A DNA stretch of 57,998 bases, taken from Methanobacteriota archaeon (GTDB taxonomy: Archaea > Thermoplasmatota > Poseidoniia > Poseidoniales > Thalassarchaeaceae). The notes under the pieces are model-generated. The model searched no databases. It saw nothing but the letters and a program-made list of their open reading frames with translations, and had not been told where the DNA came from. Shown piece after piece: positions 1 to 7,922 of this stretch. The position numbers were made by a program, and so were the translations under genes. Positions within the stretch are counted from its first letter, which is position 1. Every line of letters starts with the position of its first letter. The DNA lies in assembly GCA_018650285.1 (NCBI GenBank), contig JABIGF010000011.1:1-57998 (forward strand). Direction: 5' to 3'.

Positions 1-262
1 CATCGTTGCGCGTGTCAGCCCCTTCCATAATCCAGTGAACCATTGTTTCGTCAAGTTGTCTGGCGGTTTCAATATTCGGCCCAGAATTAAGAGGGATGGT
101 GGCGGATTCCGTAACTGAATTTGTTGACGCACTGTTGCTATTGGATTTGGCTTGAAACGACCCAGTGTTTCCATCTGTTTGACTCACTGTTTCAACAGTC
201 GGATTCTGCCTTGAAACAGAGGTTATTTCGCCGCCTAGATGCGGCACTGCGGGGCGCAACAC
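1..262 (-). CDS. Unidentified protein, N-terminal part (runs off left edge)
   Basis: An open frame reads leftwards from a GTG at 262 to the window edge without a stop. An in-frame TAG lies two codons upstream of that GTG, so the start must be at 262 or at the next GTG at 247. The visible 87 residues begin MLRPAVPHLGGEITSV and then become rich in Ser, Asn, Thr and Gln (SNSNSASTNSVTES), followed by a more ordered stretch (ETARQLDETMVHWIMEGAD). There is no signal peptide or recognisable domain. It lies downstream of nuoN on the same strand, so it may be the last gene of that transcript. I do not recognise the family, and the start is uncertain because no clear Shine-Dalgarno precedes it. Confidence 0.45.
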   Translation of the reverse strand, partial: MLRPAVPHLGGEITSVSRQNPTVETVSQTDGNTGSFQAKSNSNSASTNSVTESATIPLNSGPNIETARQLDETMVHWIMEGADTRND

Positions 263-336
263 GCGCTAGGGATTGAGCAACGCCTCAGTGTGGCGTTTAT
301 CTCAAGACCACCAAACTTTCTGCAAAGATACTATCT

Positions 337-2112
337 TCAAGCGAAGAAAGTTTCAGCAGCATTGCTAACAAGCGTCAACAAATGGTCAGCCAACGGTCCA
401 ATTCCAAACGCTAGTGTCCCAACTAGTGCAAGCATGATTGTAATTCTCAAGAATGGAGCATAAACCAATCTCTTCTTGGTAGGTGGCTCTTCAAAGAACA
501 TCACCCAACCAACCCTGAGGTAGTAGAATAGAGAGAGTGCGCTATTCAAAAAGACCAGGAGGGCGAGGTAAAACACCCAATGAATTGATTTGAGAGTTGC
601 TATGATTCCATCATCAAAATTCATCGTGCTGTGAACTGTAGCATCAACAATTCCACTTACAAGAAGTAACTTGGAAAGGAAACCGGACAGTGGTGGAACA
701 CCTGCCAATGCTAACATGAAGACAAACAGTGCAGTCGCTAGAAGTGGTTCTCTCTTTGCTAGACCATACAAATCTTCCAACTTTGATCCTTTACCTTCAC
801 TCTCTAACATTGAGAAGACTAGGAAAGAGCCGAGTTTGAATAGAACTAGAACTGTAAGGTGGAATAACATGGCTGCAACAATCAATTCCGAAACAACATG
901 GTCACCTTCTCTTGCAACATTTAGTCCTAGGGCTGTAACTGCTGCAAGCAGATAACCTGCATGAGCAACTGATGAGTATGCAAGCATTCTCTTTGGATTT
1001 TCACTGCCAAGTGCACCAAAGTTACCCCAAGTCATCGTTACTGCCGCTAGAAGGCCCATGATTGGCACCCAGAATGCTTCTCCGCTTTCTGGCATTGTGA
1101 TTGTAACTAACACGCGTAGAAGGACAACGAAGCCCATCGCCTTTGATGCAGTTGAAAGGACACCCGCTACTGGGCTTGAAGCGCCAGTGTAAGCATCTGG
1201 AGCAGCCAAATGGAATGGGGCTGCACTAACCTTGAATCCAATCGTCACTAGCAAGAAAGCGATTCCAGTCAATGCTAGAGGGTCAATTGTTTCCATCGCT
1301 TGCCAACTTGATGCCAAGTCAGAAATCTGTAGGTTTCCATTCCACAAATATAGAAGTGAAATACCATACAAACCAACAGCTGATGCAACTGAGCCGAGAA
1401 TGAAATACTTCATTCCTGCTTCTGGTGCTTCTTCATTCTCCTTCATGAATGCAACAAGCACATAGAGTGAGAGCGATGCTAATTCTAATCCAATGAACAT
1501 CACGAATAGGTCGCTTGCTAGAGCAACTACAGACATTCCAAGAGCTACCATCAACAACATCAGATGGAAATCAACTTGACGGCGATTGTCCAACAACTTC
1601 TGAATTCGTTCATCTTCTCTCCTACCGGCTAATACCTGAGCATGAATCATGAAGCGTGGAGTTGCTGGCATTCGACTCCACATCGCAACGCCACATAGCA
1701 TCAAAGCGCCATAGAAGACGATTTCAAGCAGGCGACTAAATCCATCAATCTGCAACAAACTTGCATCAACCATGCCTTCACAGGAAGCAAACGCTTCTCC
1801 TGCTGTAGTAATACACCAGACGTTTGAATCTGCTATCGGCGTTGACATTTGACTCCAAAGTGCCAAAGATGTTGAAAACAACAGAGTTGTAACACTGATG
1901 ATGCCTGGTACTCTTGGATTTGAATTGAAAGAAAATCTCTCTCCACCAAAGAAATAGGGCAAACGAATGTTGGTATTTGGAATAGGCAAACGGAATGTAC
2001 CATTTCCTAAGTTGGGCACGACAATCATCAGCACAACACCAACTACTAGAGTAAACTCAGGAAGTAGCGCCATCGCCGTATTCGGGTCTGAAATCAGTGT
2101 TAACGCACTCAT
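337..2112 (-). CDS. nuoN: Complex I subunit N (antiporter-like)
   Basis: Proton-pumping antiporter-like membrane subunit of respiratory complex I, last gene of the operon. The 591-residue protein has about 14 hydrophobic segments and the family core: APFHLAAPDAYTGASSPV (the discontinuous-helix region with its conserved lysine just before), then SENPKRMLAYSSVAHAGYLL, typical of NuoN. It is somewhat longer than bacterial NuoN (about 480-500), partly because of an extended N-terminal segment (residues 30-60) and a soluble loop with the sequence GRREDERIQKLLDNRRQ near residue 165. The ATG at 2112 overlaps the nuoM stop (ATGA) and follows GGGGTGA, so translation is coupled. Confidence 0.95.
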   Translation of the reverse strand: MSALTLISDPNTAMALLPEFTLVVGVVLMIVVPNLGNGTFRLPIPNTNIRLPYFFGGERFSFNSNPRVPGIISVTTLLFSTSLALWSQMSTPIADSNVWCITTAGEAFASCEGMVDASLLQIDGFSRLLEIVFYGALMLCGVAMWSRMPATPRFMIHAQVLAGRREDERIQKLLDNRRQVDFHLMLLMVALGMSVVALASDLFVMFIGLELASLSLYVLVAFMKENEEAPEAGMKYFILGSVASAVGLYGISLLYLWNGNLQISDLASSWQAMETIDPLALTGIAFLLVTIGFKVSAAPFHLAAPDAYTGASSPVAGVLSTASKAMGFVVLLRVLVTITMPESGEAFWVPIMGLLAAVTMTWGNFGALGSENPKRMLAYSSVAHAGYLLAAVTALGLNVAREGDHVVSELIVAAMLFHLTVLVLFKLGSFLVFSMLESEGKGSKLEDLYGLAKREPLLATALFVFMLALAGVPPLSGFLSKLLLVSGIVDATVHSTMNFDDGIIATLKSIHWVFYLALLVFLNSALSLFYYLRVGWVMFFEEPPTKKRLVYAPFLRITIMLALVGTLAFGIGPLADHLLTLVSNAAETFFA

Positions 2113-3755
2113 GGTTTCACCCCGTTCAAAGCATCAAGGATAACTTCTGTAACAAATTCACCACTGAATGCTGATATCATATCAAAGAAGATGAATGGCA
2201 TTATTCCAAGGATTACAGCTAATGCTGCTAACACAAACATTCCAGCATTCTCATGCCAAGTAATGTCAACTGGGTCTTCGCCATGAAGTGACTCCGGCAA
2301 TTCTCCATCTTCACCACCCTCAAAGATGGTTCTCTGCATACTCCACAAGTAGTATGCCGCAGTAATAATGAGAGTTAATGCAGGTAGAATAACCCACCAT
2401 CCAAATGCCATCCAGAAAGCAATCATAATTGCTACTTCAGCAACGAAACCTGCCATTAATGGCAAGCCAAGACTTCCCATCCAAGCGGTCATCATGTGGC
2501 CACTAAGCCACGGTGAATGCTTGGCAATGCCTCGCATTGAACCGATTTCCAAAGTATGGTAGTGGTGCTTGAAAGCGCCGCAAACAGCGAACAGATGTGG
2601 TGAAATAATTCCATGTGCAAGCATCATGAATATCGCTCCTGCAATCCCTAACGGTTGCATTGTTGCGATACCTAGGAAGACAAGACCCATGTGCGATACT
2701 GATGAATATGCAACCATCCTTTTCAGATTGGTCTGACCAAGACAAACGATAGCGCCATAGACAAGGCTAACCATTCCAAGTATGACAATTAGAACCTGGA
2801 AATGAACCAAAGCTGCAGGAAGCAATCCGACTGCTAATCGAATAAATCCGTATGCACCCATTTTCAGCATCACACCTGCCAGCAACATAGATCCTGCAGT
2901 TGGCGCCTGAACGTGAGCGTCTGGAAGCCAAGTATGTACAGGGACACTCGGCATTTTCGCAGCAAAACCAACAAGCAGTAACAAGAAGACCGCCTTCTGC
3001 ATACCAAAGCCGCCTAGGAACGATGTCCCAAGCGTACTAGAAGAAGATGCCATCAAAGTCACATCAAATGCTCTACCAGTCATATTACCCTCCCATACTG
3101 GGACGTGTGTGTAGTAATACATCACTAAGATACCAAGCAGCATCAAAACACTCGCTGTAAAGGTATAGATGAAGAACTTCTGCGCTGCATATTTTCTATC
3201 ATCGCCACCCCATAGGAGAATTAGGAAGAACATTGGAATCAATGTCAATTCCCAGAAGGTGTAGAAGACAAACAGGTCAAGTGAGACAAACACACCAATT
3301 AACGCGCCCTCCATCATGAGGATTAGGCTGTGGAATTGAGGCCCTTTCTTTGCATCCCACTCGACTAGCATTGAAACTGGAATGAGAAGTGTGGTTAGCC
3401 AAACCATTGGGAAGGAAAGTCCATCCACACCTACATGCCATGAAACACCAAATCCATTGACAAGTGAACAACCACCTGCTTCAATGGCAACATCTGCATT
3501 AGCACAATTATCGTAGACATAATTGTTCAATCCAATTTGAGTCCAAGAAATCCCACTGTAAGATTCTAAGAACATCAATGTTGAAAGTGCAAACAATAGA
3601 AGTGCAAAAGCAAAGATAAGAATACGAATGTATTGTGATACTTCTGCTCTCTTTGATGGCGGAGTAGCCCATGCTAGAAGCATGAAAGCGAAACCTGCGA
3701 CTATTGGTCCTAGAGTCAGTAGTGTTAGCGGGTTGCCAAACATCATCAAATCCAC
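2109..3755 (-). CDS. nuoM: Complex I subunit M (antiporter-like)
   Basis: Antiporter-like proton-pumping subunit of complex I. The 548-residue multi-pass protein shows NuoM signatures: FWELTLIPMFFLILLWGG (the conserved glutamate of TM5), then KMPSVPVHTWLPDAHVQAPT and GQTNLKRMVAYSSVSHMG with its conserved lysines. Translation starts at a GTG immediately after the nuoL stop codon (TGAGTG), preceded by GGGGTGA. An alternative ATG lies three codons downstream. Its length is close to the usual 500-550 and all expected motifs are present. Confidence 0.95.
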   Translation of the reverse strand: MDLMMFGNPLTLLTLGPIVAGFAFMLLAWATPPSKRAEVSQYIRILIFAFALLLFALSTLMFLESYSGISWTQIGLNNYVYDNCANADVAIEAGGCSLVNGFGVSWHVGVDGLSFPMVWLTTLLIPVSMLVEWDAKKGPQFHSLILMMEGALIGVFVSLDLFVFYTFWELTLIPMFFLILLWGGDDRKYAAQKFFIYTFTASVLMLLGILVMYYYTHVPVWEGNMTGRAFDVTLMASSSSTLGTSFLGGFGMQKAVFLLLLVGFAAKMPSVPVHTWLPDAHVQAPTAGSMLLAGVMLKMGAYGFIRLAVGLLPAALVHFQVLIVILGMVSLVYGAIVCLGQTNLKRMVAYSSVSHMGLVFLGIATMQPLGIAGAIFMMLAHGIISPHLFAVCGAFKHHYHTLEIGSMRGIAKHSPWLSGHMMTAWMGSLGLPLMAGFVAEVAIMIAFWMAFGWWVILPALTLIITAAYYLWSMQRTIFEGGEDGELPESLHGEDPVDITWHENAGMFVLAALAVILGIMPFIFFDMISAFSGEFVTEVILDALNGVKP

Positions 3756-6095
3756 TCAAATCACCCCCCACAGCAACACAAGGATGCTGAAAGTTCCAAT
3801 TACTGCCATCAAGATGTAATCTGAAGCGCGACCTGTTGTTATCTTGCGAACATCGCCGCTTATCTTTTGGCTACCCCATTCTATTCCCTTGACTGCTCCA
3901 TCAATGACACGGCGGTCAAACCAAGCAAAAGCGTGAGAAAGTGGAATGATTGTTTTTGCAATCGCCCACTCGTATAATTCATCAAAGTAGAGGCGGCGGT
4001 GCAAAGCATCAGCCAATCCTGACTCTGCTAAATCACTTACATCAGCACGTCCGAATTTTGCAGATAGTGGTGGAATCCAAGATATCAACTGTGGACCTCT
4101 CTCTCCCTCTTTCAAGTCACCACCATGAATTCTCATTGCCATTGCAGGACCTACTACTAATGAGATAGCAATTGTTACCCAAGTAACGAGGAACAAGAAG
4201 AAGTCTGTAGGCAAAAATGCGTGCGAGATCGTTTCAAGAATTGCTACTACAATTCCATGTTCATGGACTAATGTCCCAAGTGTTTCTGCATCTCCTAACC
4301 AATTTATTGCGCCGAGGATTGCTAATACAAAACCACCTAACAAGGAAATAACGCTGAGCGTGACTAGTGGAGTTGGAATCCACGGAGTCTGCTCGTGAAC
4401 ATGACCTACATACTCTGACTTTGGTTTGCCAGCAAATGTCATCATCCACATTCTTGTCATGTAAAATCCTGTCATTCCAGCTGTTAGCAATATCAAAAAT
4501 GCTGGGAAAAGTAGCCAAGTGCCACCATGCAATGCTGCTGCATTCCAGGTTTCAGCAACTATACCTTCTTTCGACCAGAAACCGCCAATCAATGGCAATC
4601 CAATGATTGACGCTGAACCGATTGCCATCGCAGTAGCAGTAATTGGCATCTTGCTTGCTAATCCACCCATGTTACGCATATCCTGCGGGTCAAAGTCGTC
4701 ATGACCCTCTTCATCGTGGTGTACATGATGATGGGCATGGTGCATCTCATGAATTACTGAACCAGAAGACATGAACAGCATACCCTTTGCCATCGCGTGG
4801 TTAAAGAGATGGAACATTGATGCGCCAAATGCAATTACTGCAGCGTGGTGTTCGCCGTGGTTGTAAAACCAGAGAGCGACACCTAAGCCAGTGAAAATGT
4901 ACGCAAGCTGACTCATTGTGGAGTATGCTAACACCTTCTTGATATCGGTTTGAACAAACGCTATCAGCGCCGCCATAAAGGCTGTAATTCCACCAATCCA
5001 AGCGATGAGGATTGCTAAATCTTCCAATCCTTCCACACCATGTCCATGGCTAGTAACATCGAAGAAAGGCACGAAGCGCGCAACGAGATAGAGACCTGCG
5101 TTGACCATTGTTGCTGCGTGAATAAGAGCAGACACAGGTGTTGGGCCTTCCATTGCATCCGGCAACCAAACATGCAGTGGGAACTGAGCGCTCTTTCCAA
5201 CAGCGCCAACGAATAACATTCCAAGAGCCACCTTCAAGGTACCAGCATTGACTGGATTACCAAGTAAATCGGTTGATGGGTCTACCAGCAACTTGTCAAA
5301 GGCAAGTGTGCCATAGATATCGTACATCATTAACAATCCAATGAGCAAGAACACATCTCCAACTCTTGTTGTCAAGAATGCCTTCTTTGCTGCATAAGCC
5401 GCACTTGGACGTTCATAGTAGAAACCAATCAACAAGTATGAACAAAGCCCCATGATTTCCCAGAAGATGAATAACCAAAGGAATGAATCAGCAAGAACCA
5501 TTCCAAGCATTCCTGCAGTGAACAAAACAAACTCAGCATAGAAGCGGTGATTGCGGTCTTTGTTTACTGGATCGGTATTCATGTAACCAATTGAGAACCA
5601 ACAAATGAGGAAACATAGGAAAGATGCAACGAATAGTAGCATCATTGAAACATTATCAATCCACAATCCCACATTTAGAGAATCACTGACTTGAAGATGT
5701 ACCCAATCACCATTCACATCTTGGCCGATTGTGTCAAATGTAATCCAATTAAACAAAGACCACTCCATTGGGTGATGGAAACTTGCACCACCTGTGAAGA
5801 ATTCAACAGCAAGCCAAATTGTCAACGAGAGTGAAATTGCCATTGTACACAAGGCAATCATTCCACCTTCCTTGAAATTGTCACGCCACCAATCTTCGCC
5901 AGCATACCACTGACCAAGGATAGCAATCACTGGGAAGATTACAATTGGAATTAACGGTATCAAGAACGCCGAATCAAGTGCTGTGAATGGTGAACCTGTT
6001 GCAAGGTCTCCGCCGAACATTCGTAAGAATGGGAAGAGTAAGAAGAGCCCAATAATAGGGAGAAAACGCTTTTCTGAGGTATTATTTTCCGACAT
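3756..6095 (-). CDS. nuoL: Complex I subunit L (antiporter-like, His-rich loop)
   Basis: Distal proton-pumping subunit of complex I with the lateral helix. The protein is 779 residues, longer than bacterial NuoL (about 610). Diagnostic segments are GLCSYLLIGFYYERPSAAYA, KSAQFPLHVWLPDAMEGPTP and QTDIKKVLAYSTMSQLAYIF. Around residue 455 the loop that normally reads HHxQDMRxMGGL is expanded to a histidine- and acid-rich stretch, VIHEMHHAHHHVHHDEEGHD, before DPQDMRNMGGL. The extra length also includes a soluble part before the last transmembrane helix. The ATG at 6095 follows GAGGAGGAATCACA, a strong Shine-Dalgarno. Confidence 0.95.
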   Translation of the reverse strand: MSENNTSEKRFLPIIGLFLLFPFLRMFGGDLATGSPFTALDSAFLIPLIPIVIFPVIAILGQWYAGEDWWRDNFKEGGMIALCTMAISLSLTIWLAVEFFTGGASFHHPMEWSLFNWITFDTIGQDVNGDWVHLQVSDSLNVGLWIDNVSMMLLFVASFLCFLICWFSIGYMNTDPVNKDRNHRFYAEFVLFTAGMLGMVLADSFLWLFIFWEIMGLCSYLLIGFYYERPSAAYAAKKAFLTTRVGDVFLLIGLLMMYDIYGTLAFDKLLVDPSTDLLGNPVNAGTLKVALGMLFVGAVGKSAQFPLHVWLPDAMEGPTPVSALIHAATMVNAGLYLVARFVPFFDVTSHGHGVEGLEDLAILIAWIGGITAFMAALIAFVQTDIKKVLAYSTMSQLAYIFTGLGVALWFYNHGEHHAAVIAFGASMFHLFNHAMAKGMLFMSSGSVIHEMHHAHHHVHHDEEGHDDFDPQDMRNMGGLASKMPITATAMAIGSASIIGLPLIGGFWSKEGIVAETWNAAALHGGTWLLFPAFLILLTAGMTGFYMTRMWMMTFAGKPKSEYVGHVHEQTPWIPTPLVTLSVISLLGGFVLAILGAINWLGDAETLGTLVHEHGIVVAILETISHAFLPTDFFLFLVTWVTIAISLVVGPAMAMRIHGGDLKEGERGPQLISWIPPLSAKFGRADVSDLAESGLADALHRRLYFDELYEWAIAKTIIPLSHAFAWFDRRVIDGAVKGIEWGSQKISGDVRKITTGRASDYILMAVIGTFSILVLLWGVI

Positions 6096-6107
6096 TGTGA
6101 TTCCTCC

Positions 6108-6410
6108 TCAGTGCTTTAACAGCGTCACCTCATCCAAATTGATAGTCTCCCGACTTGAGAATACTGCCAAGAATATCGCTAATCCAACTGCGACTTCTGC
6201 CGCTGCAATTGCGATTGCAATTGAAGCAAATACCCAGCCAGTCACATCTCCATAGTGAAGTGCACCGGCAACAAAATTGAGGTTGACTGCATTCAACATC
6301 AACTCAACACACATCAATACGATGATACCGTGCTTGTTGGTGAAAACACCCATCAAGCCGATGCAGAACAAAATTGCTCCAAGGCTTGCAAGATACATTG
6401 GGGGAATCAT
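6108..6410 (-). CDS. nuoK: Complex I subunit K
   Basis: Small three-helix membrane subunit of complex I, 100 residues from the chosen start ([21 protein letters not shown]). It has the two conserved membrane glutamates of the family, in [12 protein letters not shown] and in [11 protein letters not shown]. The ATG at 6410 forms an ATGA overlap with the stop of the preceding J2 gene and sits just after GGGAGGAGA. That favours it over the upstream in-frame ATG at 6431, which would lie inside J2. Confidence 0.95.
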   Translation of the reverse strand: MIPPMYLASLGAILFCIGLMGVFTNKHGIIVLMCVELMLNAVNLNFVAGALHYGDVTGWVFASIAIAIAAAEVAVGLAIFLAVFSSRETINLDEVTLLKH

Positions 6411-6676
6411 TCTCCTCCCTCCTGTTCCCAAAGAAGATTTTCAATCCTCTCATCTCTAACAAGATATGATGCCCCAATCATTGCCATTGAAAGCAAAATT
6501 CCCAATATTACCACAGGAAGTGCCCAATCAGTAAGCATTACTCGTGCAAATTCGTAGGTGGATAGTCCAGTGATATCTGAACCGCCATCCCACATTGAAT
6601 GAAATACAATCATTGGCAAAAGAAGAGCCAATATTCCAGCCACCATCAAGCGAACAACATGGTCTATCAAACGCAT
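6407..6676 (-). CDS. nuoJ: Complex I subunit J, C-terminal half (J2)
   Basis: A separate 89-residue protein with two hydrophobic helices ([19 protein letters not shown] and [22 protein letters not shown]) and a charged tail. It corresponds to the C-terminal half of NuoJ: the last helix plus [11 protein letters not shown] occupies the usual position before nuoK. It begins at an ATG overlapping the stop of the preceding J1 gene (TGATG), so the two halves are translationally coupled. Split J subunits are known from some euryarchaeal complex I-like operons, so this is probably a normal arrangement and not a frameshift. Confidence 0.85.
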   Translation of the reverse strand: MRLIDHVVRLMVAGILALLLPMIVFHSMWDGGSDITGLSTYEFARVMLTDWALPVVILGILLSMAMIGASYLVRDERIENLLWEQEGGE

Positions 6677-6945
6677 CACGCATCACCTTCCAGTATTGTG
6701 CGGCGAGCAAGCATGATTCCGAAAGCAAACACCAACATCACACTCCCTAGGTAAACAAGTATCTGAATTGCTGCAAGTAATTCTGCTCCTGCAAGAATAA
6801 ACACACCAGCCACAGCGATGAAACAAACGATCAACCAAAACATTGAGTGAGCGATTCGCTTTGAGAAAATGGTGCCAAGCGCACCAGAAATTGTAAGCAA
6901 TGCAAAGACTGCAAAGGCAACGTGTTCTAGAATATCACTAAACAT
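6676..6945 (-). CDS. nuoJ: Complex I subunit J, N-terminal half (J1)
   Basis: An 89-residue, three-helix protein equal to the N-terminal half of NuoJ. It contains the hallmark AELLAAIQILVYLGSVMLVFAFGIML, which holds the flexible pi-bulge helix TM3 that gates proton transfer in complex I; I describe it here only by its core AIQILVYLGSVMVLF-like motif. The ATG at 6945 follows GGAGG at a spacing of about ten bases. An upstream TTG at 6954 is possible but too close to that Shine-Dalgarno. It overlaps J2 at its stop codon. The sequence reads cleanly, with no sign of decay. Confidence 0.85.
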   Translation of the reverse strand: MFSDILEHVAFAVFALLTISGALGTIFSKRIAHSMFWLIVCFIAVAGVFILAGAELLAAIQILVYLGSVMLVFAFGIMLARRTILEGDA

Positions 6946-6950
6946 ATTTC

Positions 6951-7907
6951 TCAAGCCTCCGCCTTTGCTTTTGCTTTAGCGCGCTTATTCTTTTCTTTCT
7001 CAGCGCGCTTTGCTAATTCTGAATCAACTCTCTCTTGGTGAACTGATGGAAGGAGGCGAGTTCTATCAGCATCCATCCATAAATCTTCACGAGTATATCC
7101 AGACATTCCATCATACTCGTTTGTCATGAAATATGATTCGAAAGGACACGCTTCCATGCAAAGTCCACAGAACATACATCGACCAATATCAATACGACCT
7201 GATACAATATCCACTTCAGCTGGAACTAGTCCATCAGATGGAACTTCTTCCATTCCGCCGCCATCCCAGCGAACAGTAGCGGTATCTCCACTGATATCAA
7301 TCACTGAACCAAAATCATATTCTTGTGACACAGCATCATGTGCAGTCATCAAATCATAATCAGAATTGTCAACGTCGTTGCGTCGTGCGGCAAAACCGCC
7401 GACCTCTAACTCTCCACCATATCCGTGCCACTCATCACCTTCTTGTGATGTGTCTAAGACATTAACACGCGTCTCACTAGTCATGTGAACGCAACTATTC
7501 GGGCAAGCGCGCACACAAGCCTTGCAAGCGGTGCATGTTTCCCAAATTACGCCAATTCTTCCATTGAAATTTCCAGGAACGAAAAGCCATGGCTCTAAGT
7601 CTTCAAGTCTTTCATATGGATACATCACAGTAACTGGGCGTTCAATATACGGCACTAGTGAGGATGTTTCTCTATCTGCAGCATATTTCTTCCCAACACT
7701 AGGATGATTTTCTCCGAGACGCTCTGCAGTGCCTTTGTCAATCATCTGCCTCTCTTGTGCGTGATATGCTGGTGATTCGCCGTGAGCGGCAAGTATTGGA
7801 TGGCTTCCAATGTAAGGGATAGTTCTCAATGCTGTTTTGAGGGCCATCCACATAGGTCTAATGACCATGTTTCTGAAATTAGGTTGTGCATGTGGGTGAT
7901 ATGGCAT
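6951..7907 (-). CDS. nuoI: Complex I subunit I, 2x[4Fe-4S], with large insertion
   Basis: Peripheral-arm ferredoxin-like subunit carrying clusters N6a and N6b, which pass electrons toward quinone. At 318 residues it is about twice the bacterial length (160-180). The first cluster motif is CTACKACVRACP (C125, C128, C131, C135). The second, CMFCGLCMEACPFES, begins at C244. The spacer of about 108 residues replaces the usual 28 or so and contains an acidic region plus a beta-rich stretch (VIDISGDTATVRWDGGG) that looks like a small SH3- or KOW-type barrel. An N-terminal extension of about 80 residues and a Lys/Ala-rich tail add the rest. The ATG at 7907 follows AGGAGGTCGAAAGT. Confidence 0.93.
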   Translation of the reverse strand: MPYHPHAQPNFRNMVIRPMWMALKTALRTIPYIGSHPILAAHGESPAYHAQERQMIDKGTAERLGENHPSVGKKYAADRETSSLVPYIERPVTVMYPYERLEDLEPWLFVPGNFNGRIGVIWETCTACKACVRACPNSCVHMTSETRVNVLDTSQEGDEWHGYGGELEVGGFAARRNDVDNSDYDLMTAHDAVSQEYDFGSVIDISGDTATVRWDGGGMEEVPSDGLVPAEVDIVSGRIDIGRCMFCGLCMEACPFESYFMTNEYDGMSGYTREDLWMDADRTRLLPSVHQERVDSELAKRAEKEKNKRAKAKAKAEA

Positions 7908-7922
7908 ACTTTCGACCTCCTA

